Source of the DNA: Methanobacterium sp. Maddingley MBC34
GTDB lineage: Archaea > Methanobacteriota > Methanobacteria > Methanobacteriales > Methanobacteriaceae
Assembly: GCA_000309865.1 (NCBI GenBank)
Contig: AMGN01000013.1
Coordinates: forward strand, 1-34,470
Length of the DNA stretch: 34,470 nucleotides
Direction of reading: 5' to 3'
Made by a program: the position numbers and the translations under genes
Part shown: positions 23,001 through 29,931 of the stretch, one piece after another
Layout of the letters: the number at the start of each line of letters is the position of its first letter
How positions within the stretch are numbered: the stretch's first letter is position 1
Notes under the pieces: generated by a model
The model's input: only the letters and a program-made list of their open reading frames with translations
What the model was told of the DNA's origin: nothing
Databases searched by the model: none

Positions 23001-24443
23001 TTAAGTGGGTGTTTCACGTTTTAAAAACAGTGAAAGAACAAAAACCACCCCAAGCACCACAGCACCTATTAAGAATGCAAAATCCACACCAGATACCAGT
23101 GCCTGGACCTGTTGCGTGGCAGTTGGATTAACAAGATTCTGAAGGTAGTTGTTCTGGCCGAATGACATGAAACTAACAAATAGAGCAGAACCAATTGCAC
23201 CACCAACCTGCTGTAATGTAGTCATTATTGCTGAACCTGAAGCATAAGACTGGGGAGGTAGGTTACCCAGGGTGTGTGTCTGGTTGGCTGCCATTACAAG
23301 GCCGGTTCCTATGAAAAAACAAATTAATAGAAGCACAATTACTGTAAGGAACGTTGAAACTGAAAGAAATGAAAATAGCACCATAGAAATACACATGATA
23401 GCAAGCCCAGAACTAATTACCAGCTTTGGACCATGCCCATCATAGATACGACCAGAAACAAGAGATAAAACACAATTCAAAATACCTCCCGGCAGCAGTA
23501 CAAGACTGGCTATGAATGATGTGATTCCAAGGGCACTCTGCAAGTATATAGGTAGTATAATCACCATTGCGAATACTATCATCACATTTGTCATGGTAAT
23601 TATAATTCCCATGCTGAAGAAAGGATATTTAAACGTGCGAAGGTCCAGTATAGGATGTTCTATTGTTAACTGACGTATTGCGAATATTACAAGACTGATT
23701 ATGCCCACAATTAAAGGAATTATTACACTCAGACTTAATCCATTATCTCCCATACCACCCAAACTAATTACTACTCCTCCAAACCCGATTGCAGCAAGAA
23801 TTACTGAGAAAAAATCGAGTTTAGGACGACCTACTTCCGTTACATTAGTTAAAAAAGATATTCCAGCAATTGCTATAACTATAAAACAGACAAATACCAG
23901 CACAAAAAACCAGTGCCAATCCACATATCCCATTATAAAACCCATAATCACAGGTGCTATCGTAGGAGCGAACATTACCACCAATGTCACCATTCCCATG
24001 GTTGCTCCTCTTCTTTCAGGGGGGATCAAAATGAGTACCGTGTTAAATACTAATGGTACAATTATACCTGTTCCAATTGCCTGTATCACACGTCCAGCAA
24101 ACAGAACTGAAAAATTTGGTGAAAAAAATGCCAAAATTGTTCCTGCAATTAAAAAGCCCATTGAAGCTAGGAATAATTTTCTTGTTGAAAACCTCTCTAT
24201 AAGAAAGGCACTGATAAGGAACACAATACCTGAAACATAAACATAAATTGTGGTCAACCACTGCACAGTTCCAGCTGAAATATGAAATTGTGCCATTATA
24301 TGTGGAAATGCTATGTTTAAAGCAGTTTCATTTAGCATTGACATGAATCCACCAACCAAAAGTAGGATTAAGATACGTTGGGTGGTGCTTTTACTGGGTT
24401 TAATTTTTTTAATAGTGTAGTTTTCATTTTGAGTTGATGACAT
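23001..24443 (-). CDS. MFS multidrug exporter (DHA2/EmrB-QacA type)
   Basis: A 480-residue transporter with about 14 membrane spans, the DHA2 layout, expected to expel drugs or other toxic compounds using the proton gradient. Seen: LNETALNIAFPHI in the first span, typical of EmrB-like proteins (usually LDxTIVNVALP), AGRVIQAIGTGIIVPL as motif C, and RRGATMGMV in the motif A region. A 30-residue hydrophilic N-terminus precedes the first span. AAGGAG lies about 10 bases before the ATG. The TetR gene upstream in the same direction, and palindromes on both sides of it, indicate local repression. The substrate is unknown. Confidence 0.9.
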   Translation of the reverse strand: MSSTQNENYTIKKIKPSKSTTQRILILLLVGGFMSMLNETALNIAFPHIMAQFHISAGTVQWLTTIYVYVSGIVFLISAFLIERFSTRKLFLASMGFLIAGTILAFFSPNFSVLFAGRVIQAIGTGIIVPLVFNTVLILIPPERRGATMGMVTLVVMFAPTIAPVIMGFIMGYVDWHWFFVLVFVCFIVIAIAGISFLTNVTEVGRPKLDFFSVILAAIGFGGVVISLGGMGDNGLSLSVIIPLIVGIISLVIFAIRQLTIEHPILDLRTFKYPFFSMGIIITMTNVMIVFAMVIILPIYLQSALGITSFIASLVLLPGGILNCVLSLVSGRIYDGHGPKLVISSGLAIMCISMVLFSFLSVSTFLTVIVLLLICFFIGTGLVMAANQTHTLGNLPPQSYASGSAIMTTLQQVGGAIGSALFVSFMSFGQNNYLQNLVNPTATQQVQALVSGVDFAFLIGAVVLGVVFVLSLFLKRETPT

Positions 24444-24534
24444 CCTTAAATACTCCTTATAAAAATTTAAATAGAACTGTTATAGCAAACAACATAATAT
24501 GACAAATTTTAGATAAAATTCTCAGGCACAAACA

Positions 24535-24579
24535 AGTCTAATATAAATTCTATAATATTAGAGAGTCTAACACAAATTC
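24535..24579 (-). repeat. Direct repeat in the MFS exporter upstream region
   Basis: AGTCTAATATAAATTC (24535-24550) and AGTCTAACACAAATTC (24564-24579) are 14/16 identical with a 29-base period. Between and into them lies the dyad TTAGA-GAG-TCTAA (24558-24570). They are 92-136 bases before the exporter start codon, in its expected promoter region. Confidence 0.65.
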
Positions 24580-24618
24580 CTAAATTAAACAATAGTTTGA
24601 TACATGTTTTTGCAATAT

Positions 24619-24630
24619 TAGACCGGTCTA
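24619..24630. promoter_or_regulatory. Candidate TetR operator 1 (palindrome between tetR and exporter)
   Basis: TAGACCGGTCTA is a perfect 12-base palindrome, flanked by TATATAATA. It lies 59 bases past the tetR stop and about 175 bases before the exporter start. On the minus strand it reads TATATAGACCGGTC, a 14-base match to the site before tetR. Confidence 0.7.
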
Positions 24631-24689
24631 TATAATAATTAATTAATTAATAATTTATTGATTTTTTATAGGTTAATAGAAGGATTTTT

Positions 24690-25280
24690 TTAATGGTTTA
24701 ATACAAAGGGGATCTGTTCTGCAATCTGGAGAATGGGTGCGTCACTTTCGGTTGTTAAAGACATGATTATGGCCCCTTCAACCATGGATTGAATAACCAT
24801 TCCAAGGGCCTCTGCCTTTTCTTTGTTGAAACCTCCCCCCACCAGTTTCTCAGTGTAAACATTTTGCCAAGTTTTATAGGCAGATTCGCATGCTCTTCTT
24901 AATGTTTCATTGGAGGAATAGGTTTCCAATGCAATTAAATTAACAGAAACCTTTTTGGTACTTTTAATGGAATGTTTCTCGTCTTTTTCAGAATTTGAAT
25001 TGTCTGCAATCTGTTCAATGGATTTTTTGATGGATTCGACAGGGTCATCAATTTTTGCCAGCCCCTCCCTTATTGTTTTTTCAACAAAGACATTTGTTAG
25101 ATTAATACATTCTAAAGCAAGTTCTTCTTTCCCCTTGGGAAAATAATAATATAAAGAACCTTTAGGGGCGTTACTTTCTTTTAAAATCTGATTCAAACCG
25201 GTTGCATGATATCCTTGCAGTTGGAAAAGGCGCGTGGCAGCGTTAATTATCCTTTCCCTTGTATTGATTTCTTCACCCAT
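24690..25280 (-). CDS. TetR/AcrR family transcriptional regulator
   Basis: A 196-residue TetR regulator. The N-terminal helix-turn-helix is textbook: RERIINAATRLFQLQGY, then TGLNQILKESNAPKGSLYYYFPKGKEEL over residues about 8-53. The C-terminal ligand-binding part resembles the YxaF/LmrA branch in pattern (LGMVIQSMVEGAIIMSL). The ATG at 25280 is chosen over a TTG nine bases upstream; no strong ribosome site precedes either. It lies upstream of the MFS exporter with a 246-base gap. A copy of the same palindrome sits 23 bases before its own start, so it very likely represses itself and the exporter until a ligand binds. Confidence 0.9.
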   Translation of the reverse strand: MGEEINTRERIINAATRLFQLQGYHATGLNQILKESNAPKGSLYYYFPKGKEELALECINLTNVFVEKTIREGLAKIDDPVESIKKSIEQIADNSNSEKDEKHSIKSTKKVSVNLIALETYSSNETLRRACESAYKTWQNVYTEKLVGGGFNKEKAEALGMVIQSMVEGAIIMSLTTESDAPILQIAEQIPFVLNH

Positions 25281-25302
25281 GTTAACCAAACCAAATTATA
25301 AT

Positions 25303-25316
25303 GACCGGTCTATATA
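25303..25316. promoter_or_regulatory. Candidate TetR operator 2 overlapping the tetR promoter
   Basis: GACCGGTC (25303-25310) followed by TATATA. On the minus strand this reads TATATAGACCGGTC, so a TATA-like element adjoins the palindrome 23-36 bases before the tetR start. A repressor bound here would block the TATA-binding protein or the polymerase. Shared with the site at 24619-24630. Confidence 0.7.
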
Positions 25317-25513
25317 TGTCCTGTTCTTATTTAGTTTATAGTTATATTTAAAGGTGATGTTGTGATATGATTATTCAAAAAAAATCACTTAAAAAATTTA
25401 AACATGTCTAATATATATTATTATTTATGATTAAATATAGGGAAGCCAAAATTGAAAAGTATACATAATTTCAAGAAAAAAATGAATAACACTTAGCCTT
25501 ATAATAACAATTA

Positions 25514-25588
<75 letters not shown>

Positions 25589-25702
25589 TAATTATGATTT
25601 TCAGTTCTTCTTATTTAAAATTTTTCCAGTTCTTTCTTAATTCTAATTAAAAATTTCGTCACTAATTTCCATAATAGAGCTTCGGATCCTAAAAAGTTAA
25701 GT

Positions 25703-25773
25703 GCTCCGTAGGGGATTCGAACCCTGTAATCGGATGGAGAGTCAGATAGGATTGCCTACTACCTCAACGGAGC
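25703..25773 (-). tRNA. tRNA-Glu (CTC)-like gene, structurally damaged, possibly a pseudogene
   Basis: A 71-base cloverleaf-like sequence. The acceptor GCTCCGT/ACGGAGC is perfect and the loop CTCTCCA gives anticodon CTC (25737-25739), for glutamate. Three faults are visible. The T stem reads CAGGG against CCCCT, as if one G had been lost from CAGGGG. The anticodon stem TCTGA/TCCGA has a T-C mismatch. The D stem has a T-T mismatch. The variable region is only 3 bases. It may be a decayed gene, a sequencing error, or a tolerated variant. Confidence 0.65.
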
Positions 25774-25997
25774 TACTATTTACCCATGTTACCTGAAAGC
25801 TTTACTTTGATGTAATTGAATAAACCATTATTTTGTTATGGAACATTTAATATCTAATTACCACTTTTTCCAAAGAAAATTAGAAATAATTATTTAAATC
25901 ATCAAACCAAACTATCCACTGATAATTGTTTAATGTTCTGAGTAATCAGAGTTTACACTGCCATACTAAAACTAATAAATAAAGTGAGCGTCTAGCG

Positions 25998-26648
25998 ATG
26001 TTAAGAGATCTTCTTATTGATAAAGAACTGTTTAAAACCCTTAGAGAGAAGTCTCTGGAATCTGATGAGGGTGGAGTGAATACCACGGAAGAGGTTGAAC
26101 TCCTGGAGAAAGCGGTCTTTAATAAATTGAAAAAGAAGAGAAGTGTTAAAAAGTACAAGAAATTAGGGGTCAGTAAAGGGGACCTTAAGGAAATAATCCA
26201 ACTGGCAGACATCCTCAGCTTAGATGCCTTGGGCGGGCCATCAAACTATGAACTGGCCAAAGAACATCAAGAATGGTGCACCATTTGTGGACTATGCTGC
26301 AGGGAATCTGAATCCATTTTCATACACAAGGATGAACTCAACATACTCCTCACTTTCAACCCGGAACTGGAGAAGGGAATTATACACAACAAACTCTACC
26401 CAGAACACTTCGAACTCAAGGATATTCGACCCTGCAAATTTATTGATGATAAGACCAACAAGTGCGGGATATACGACTCAAGGCCACAGGTCTGCCGGAG
26501 TTACCCTCTGGTACTCATTGAATCAAATGGTAAAGCCAAAAACATTATTAATCTACGTTACAAATGCAATTATTCCGTGAATTTGATCCTGGAAAAGTCA
26601 ATGATACTCTTTGATGACGCTATCAGGAGACTGGAAGAGAAGAAGTAA
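25998..26648 (+). CDS. YkgJ-type cysteine-cluster protein (UPF0153)
   Basis: A 216-residue soluble protein. The C-terminal half carries the YkgJ cysteine pattern: C94xxC97xxC100-C101 (WCTICGLCC), C146 (RPCKFID), C156 (KCGIYDSRP) and C166 (VCRSYP), expected to bind iron-sulfur or zinc. The N-terminal 80 residues are highly charged and helical (KKKRSVKKYKK), with no known motif. No good ribosome site precedes the ATG at 25998. It follows the two minus-strand tRNA genes and is itself followed after about 150 bases by a 50-residue ORF. The biological role of this family is unknown. Confidence 0.85.
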   Translation: MLRDLLIDKELFKTLREKSLESDEGGVNTTEEVELLEKAVFNKLKKKRSVKKYKKLGVSKGDLKEIIQLADILSLDALGGPSNYELAKEHQEWCTICGLCCRESESIFIHKDELNILLTFNPELEKGIIHNKLYPEHFELKDIRPCKFIDDKTNKCGIYDSRPQVCRSYPLVLIESNGKAKNIINLRYKCNYSVNLILEKSMILFDDAIRRLEEKK

Positions 26649-26795
26649 TTGGTGGGCCTTTAACAACTTGTAACCGGTAATGAGATTAATATTCAAAATA
26701 TTTCTTTTAATTTACATACGTTTATTCCCCCACCCAAAAAAATAAATCCAATCAACACTAAGATAAATAATAGTAATAATTGGGGGGATTTATAA

Positions 26796-26948
26796 ATGGC
26801 TGAAACATGCATGAGTGAAAGTGAAGTAGAATTGTTCGTTGAAAACTTCAAAGGAATGTTGTGGGATGACTTAGATGATGCCTTGAGTTGTATGTCCAAA
26901 GAAGATATGGCTGCAGTAATAAAGGCTTTGAAAAAACGTTTCGGTTAA
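26796..26948 (+). CDS. Small acidic protein of 50 residues
   Basis: An unrecognised small protein starting MAETCMSESEVELF and ending KALKKRFG. The first 33 residues are strongly acidic with two cysteines (C5, C32); the last 12 are basic and helical. Support for it being real: a strong GGGGGGATT-type ribosome site 5-11 bases before the ATG, non-random amino-acid composition, and a T8 terminator 19 bases after the stop. It is not membrane-bound. No function can be assigned. Confidence 0.65.
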   Translation: MAETCMSESEVELFVENFKGMLWDDLDDALSCMSKEDMAAVIKALKKRFG

Positions 26949-26966
26949 ATTGAAATATATTACTAC

Positions 26967-26974
26967 TTTTTTTT
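26967..26974 (+). terminator. T-run terminator after the small acidic gene
   Basis: T8 lies 19 bases after the stop codon at 26948, with no hairpin before it. It supports the small ORF being a separate transcript. Confidence 0.6.
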
Positions 26975-27123
26975 AAAATTTATCCCCATCCCCTAAAAAA
27001 TCGTCTTCCCTGCATTTTTAAGATTATTATGAATAATCACATAATATTGTTCAATTATATTTAATTTGATTTTATTATAGCATAATATCATCATTAACTT
27101 AACAGTATCACATTATAACAAAC

Positions 27124-27168
27124 TTTATATAAAATGATGTTCAATTGAGAATCGGAAGTATGCTTCCG
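27124..27168 (+). promoter_or_regulatory. Promoter with a palindrome at the predicted start site (PPOX-fold gene)
   Basis: TTTATATAA at 27124-27132 is a good archaeal TATA box. About 25 bases on, where transcription should start, lies the perfect dyad CGGAAG-TATG-CTTCCG (27153-27168). A repressor bound there would block initiation; alternatively it forms a 5' hairpin. The rest of 26975-27259 is AT-rich and noncoding, with another perfect dyad GATTATT-ATG-AATAATC at 27022-27038. Confidence 0.5.
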
Positions 27169-27259
27169 TTTTCCAATATTTAGAATTGATTAAAATTCAG
27201 TTAAATAAGAACTAAAAGTAATAAAACAGCTGAAGAATGAAAAATGAGGATGTCCTTTT

Positions 27260-27787
27260 ATGAATAAGATTAGATACGTTCAGAGAGATTGCAAAGACAA
27301 AGAGAAAATTGAAAAGTTCCTAATCGAGACCAGGACCGGTGTAATTGGAATGAATGGTGATGATTTTCCATATGCTGTTCCTGTGAACTTCGTATGGTAT
27401 GATGGTTCTATATTTTTCCATGGTATGGGTTCTGGGAAAAAGGTAGACCTCCTTTCATCAGAACCACCAGTTTGCTTTACAGTTTATGAAGAATATGGAA
27501 CAGTGACCGATCCAATGCCCTGCCATGCTGACACTTCCTACATGAGCGTCATGATTTTTGGAAAAGTGGAGAAGGTTGTTGATTTTGAAGAGGCAGCTTC
27601 AGCTCTTCAGAGACTGGTTGAAAAATACACCCCTGGTTATTACAAGAAGCCCTTAACCAGCAAGCTGATTGAAAGTTATCGATCCTCCTTTGATGATAAA
27701 GCGGTTTCTGTCTATCGGTTAACACCTGAAGATATGACAGCAAAAGAAAACCAGGCAAATGAAACCGAACTTTTCAAAAATGAATGA
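27260..27787 (+). CDS. Pyridoxamine 5'-phosphate oxidase-fold FMN-binding protein (NimA-like)
   Basis: A 175-residue protein of the PPOX-like FMN-binding split-barrel group, near the NimA/PF12900 branch. Seen: TRTGVIGMNGDDFPYAVPVNFVW near residues 25-47, FHGMGSGKKVDLL near 54, and a YMSVMIFGKVEKV strand near 94. This fold binds FMN at a dimer interface, and relatives reduce nitro compounds or bind other cofactors. The exact reaction cannot be told. GAGGATGT lies about 6 bases before the ATG. A long leader with TATA box and palindrome suggests regulated expression. The C-terminal 15 residues are charged and variable. Confidence 0.82.
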   Translation: MNKIRYVQRDCKDKEKIEKFLIETRTGVIGMNGDDFPYAVPVNFVWYDGSIFFHGMGSGKKVDLLSSEPPVCFTVYEEYGTVTDPMPCHADTSYMSVMIFGKVEKVVDFEEAASALQRLVEKYTPGYYKKPLTSKLIESYRSSFDDKAVSVYRLTPEDMTAKENQANETELFKNE

Positions 27788-27797
27788 ACGTATGAAT

Positions 27798-27851
27798 TGG
27801 ATATGAGGATGTTGTTTCCACTGTGTGGATATGAGGATGTTGTTTCCACTG
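27798..27851 (+). repeat. Tandem 26-base perfect repeat
   Basis: A 26-base unit beginning TGGATATGAGGATG and ending TTTCCACTG occurs at 27798-27823 and 27826-27851, identical, with a 28-base period. It lies just after the PPOX-fold gene on the plus strand, between it and the minus-strand fdhD. It includes ATGAGGATGT, also found in the ribosome site region of the upstream gene (27244-27253). No function evident. Confidence 0.9.
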
Positions 27852-27919
27852 GGTGCGGCATCTATCATTATCTAATTACAGAAATCTAAAAACAGATATC
27901 TTAAGAAGTAAAAATTATC

Positions 27920-27927
27920 AAAAAAAA
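27920..27927 (-). terminator. T-run terminator after fdhD
   Basis: Eight A residues on the plus strand give T8 on the minus strand about 20 bases after the fdhD stop. Archaeal hairpin-free terminator. Confidence 0.55.
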
Positions 27928-27947
27928 GTTTAATTTCTAAAAAATGT

Positions 27948-28742
27948 TTATTTTATCAATATCCTCTGGGGATTGGTGTAAATATTGAACCGGTTTCCCC
28001 TTAAAAATCCGATCATGGTTATTCCGGCCTTAAAAGCCACAGAGTAACCGGATGAAGTTGGTGCGGCATTGGATGCAATTATGGGAACTCCCACCCTAGC
28101 CAGTTTTATCATCATATCCGCAGGCATCCGGCCACTGTAAACCATGAAGGCCTGTGAAAAATCAACATTTTCCAGTGCAGCAGCCCCTATAACTTTATCA
28201 GCAGCCACATGACGACTGACATCTTCACGGGAAATGAATTTACCATGATAAACCATACCCGCAACATGTGCTCCACCAGTATTCTGCCATACACTGGCTT
28301 CATCCCTTAATTTTTCCATTACCTGAAATATTTCATTAGAGGATACGGTGTACTCGGATTCCACCCGGTTGATGGTTTCTATTTTATATCTCCACCCACC
28401 GAAACAGTCCGAGCCCACAACCAGATCCTTTATATCAAAATCTGCCAGGTCGATCTCCATGTTAATATTCAGTCCATCAATTTCTATCTTTTTTATACCA
28501 TCAATACTTGCAACCAGGCCTTCACCCAGAAGGTAGCCAGTGGCAAATTCTTCCAGGGCCTCCGGGCTAATGGAAAAGCTCCGTGAGAATTTTTCATTGA
28601 TAATCAGATTAACCTGTTCATCAATTACAATTTCATCCTCCCCCGTCGTTAAAAAGGGTTTTTTAGGCTGATCAGAGGTTTTACCAGAGTAATTGTGAGG
28701 AGAGACCTCACTGTAACGTTGTATAGGAACTATTTCAGTCAT
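27948..28742 (-). CDS. fdhD: Formate dehydrogenase accessory sulfurtransferase FdhD, lacking the second Cys of CxxC
   Basis: A 264-residue FdhD, which in bacteria passes sulfur from a cysteine desulfurase to the molybdenum (or tungsten) cofactor of formate dehydrogenase. Family marks: EFATGYLLGEG near 74, GGAHVAG near 150, EDVSRHVAADKVIGA near 165, and the C-terminal NAAPTSSGYSVAFKAGITMIGFLRG. The usual CGxCG reads SDCFGGW here, leaving only C113. The ATG at 28742 is the family-consistent start, but the frame stays open upstream for 74 codons to an ATG at 28964, reading the end of a decayed cysteine desulfurase. No clear ribosome site precedes 28742, so which start is used is open. In methanogens it could serve formate or formylmethanofuran dehydrogenase. 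Confidence 0.85.
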   Translation of the reverse strand: MTEIVPIQRYSEVSPHNYSGKTSDQPKKPFLTTGEDEIVIDEQVNLIINEKFSRSFSISPEALEEFATGYLLGEGLVASIDGIKKIEIDGLNINMEIDLADFDIKDLVVGSDCFGGWRYKIETINRVESEYTVSSNEIFQVMEKLRDEASVWQNTGGAHVAGMVYHGKFISREDVSRHVAADKVIGAAALENVDFSQAFMVYSGRMPADMMIKLARVGVPIIASNAAPTSSGYSVAFKAGITMIGFLRGNRFNIYTNPQRILIK

Positions 28743-29372
28743 TCCACTGACACTGATGGGGGTTCTCAATGTTTCAACAGCTTCTTTAATGGCTTCAACC
28801 GCCAGATCAACATCTTCAAATGTATTCTCCTTACCCAGTGTCACTCTGAGGGAACCATTGGCATCTTCCTCATCCAGCCCCATGGCCAGCAGGACATGGG
28901 AGGGTTCCACCTTCTTGGTGGAACAGGCTGACCCGGTTGAAGCATCCACTCCATTAACGTCCATTAGGAAGGTTAAAGGTTCTTCCCTAACGTTTTTAAA
29001 ACTGAAATGTGCATTACCCGGTAATCTTTTAAGTGGGTGGCCATTTAACTGTACGTCATCACTTCCTTCCAGAACTCCCTGATAAGTCTCTCCCTTAATT
29101 GGGTAATATACGCCCTGTTCCGTTCAAGATTTTCATCTGCCACCACTGGTGAAGTACACTTCTTCGGGTTTGGCACCGATGAGCGATGCCACCTGTTTCC
29201 GGGCATTTTCCATGGCTTTTTTAGCCTGACGACCTAGCAAATAGAGGGTGGATGGACTACCAAAGTAATCTTTAAAATAGGGTTCCATTGCTCCCCACAC
29301 CTCTGGGTCAAGGGGAGATGTGGCGGAATGATCTTGGTAAACCAATTTCTTGTAAGGTGGATGTCGGGTCAT
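28743..29372 (-). pseudogene. Decayed cysteine desulfurase (second nifS/iscS copy)
   Basis: Pieces of a desulfurase very like the intact copy at 29932-31098. The first ~78 residues (DHSATSP to VYFTSGG) occupy 29133-29372 and then meet a stop. The next piece (ENLERNRAYITQLRERLI) matches residue 253 onward of the intact copy, so about 545 bases, including the PLP-lysine region, are missing. The join has TGGCA shared by both sides. A one-base loss in a G-run (plus strand 29077-29079) then shifts frame. The rest (GVLEGSDDVQLNGH to AVETLR) is in frame with fdhD and keeps the active-site Cys loop STGSACS. It cannot be an active desulfurase. Confidence 0.9.
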
Positions 29373-29464
29373 GTGCAGGGATTTAAATATTTACTGATGA
29401 TAGAATATCTGGATGATACACTATCTGGACTAATTTTAGTCAGATTTATTTAGGATATGTTTTT

Positions 29465-29471
29465 AAAAAAA
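29465..29471 (-). terminator. T-run terminator after iscU
   Basis: Seven A residues on the plus strand give T7 on the minus strand 6-12 bases after the scaffold gene stop. It would end the nifS-iscU transcript before the decayed copy. Confidence 0.55.
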
Positions 29472-29476
29472 TAGAT

Positions 29477-29875
29477 TTATTCTGAGGTTTCATCCTCAGA
29501 AGATTCTCCTGCCTGTTTCTTTTTGTAGTCTTCAATGGCTGCTTGTAGTGCATCTGCTGCCAGGTTGGAGCAGTGCATCTTCACTGGTGGCAGTCCTTCC
29601 AGTTCTTCGGCCACATCATCCCTGGTGATCTTCAATGCTTCGTCTAGTGTTTTTCCAATGGCCATCTCAGTGATCATGCTGCTGGTGGCTATTGCTGCTC
29701 CGCAACCGAATGTTTTGAATTTTATATCGGTTATAACATCATCTTCTACTTTGATGTAAATGGTCATCAGATCCCCACAAACTGGGTTTCCCTCACTTCC
29801 CACACCACTGGCATCGGGTATTTCACCTACATTCCGGGGGTTGGAAAAATGGTCCATTACTTTTTCACTGTACAT
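29477..29875 (-). CDS. iscU: Iron-sulfur cluster scaffold protein (IscU/NifU N-terminal type)
   Basis: A 132-residue scaffold on which [2Fe-2S]/[4Fe-4S] clusters are built before transfer. The three conserved cysteines are C33 (PVCGD, with D35), C58 (FGCGAA) and C102 (KMHCSNLA). The N-terminus YSEKVMDHFSNPRNVG is typical. It lacks the NifU ferredoxin and C-terminal domains. A charged tail (ESSEDETSE) is added. The gene follows the intact cysteine desulfurase by 56 bases in the same direction, with AGGTGATGG before its ATG. Sulfur from the desulfurase and iron would meet here, serving the very cluster-rich Eha and related enzymes. Confidence 0.93.
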   Translation of the reverse strand: MYSEKVMDHFSNPRNVGEIPDASGVGSEGNPVCGDLMTIYIKVEDDVITDIKFKTFGCGAAIATSSMITEMAIGKTLDEALKITRDDVAEELEGLPPVKMHCSNLAADALQAAIEDYKKKQAGESSEDETSE

Positions 29876-29931
29876 ATTCCATCACCTGCTTATTCTATTT
29901 TTTAAGCTTTTTTTTTAAGCTTTTTTTATTA

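Noticed and set aside
23701..24240. A 179-codon open frame on the plus strand.
   Set aside because: Antisense to the MFS exporter; proline-, isoleucine- and threonine-rich composition reflects the complement of membrane-span codons.
26693..26899. A 68-codon minus-strand frame.
   Set aside because: It overlaps the plus-strand 50-residue ORF that has a strong ribosome site and terminator, and it has no such signals.
27798..27851. CRISPR array.
   Set aside because: Only two units with a 2-base gap; no spacers and no cas genes.
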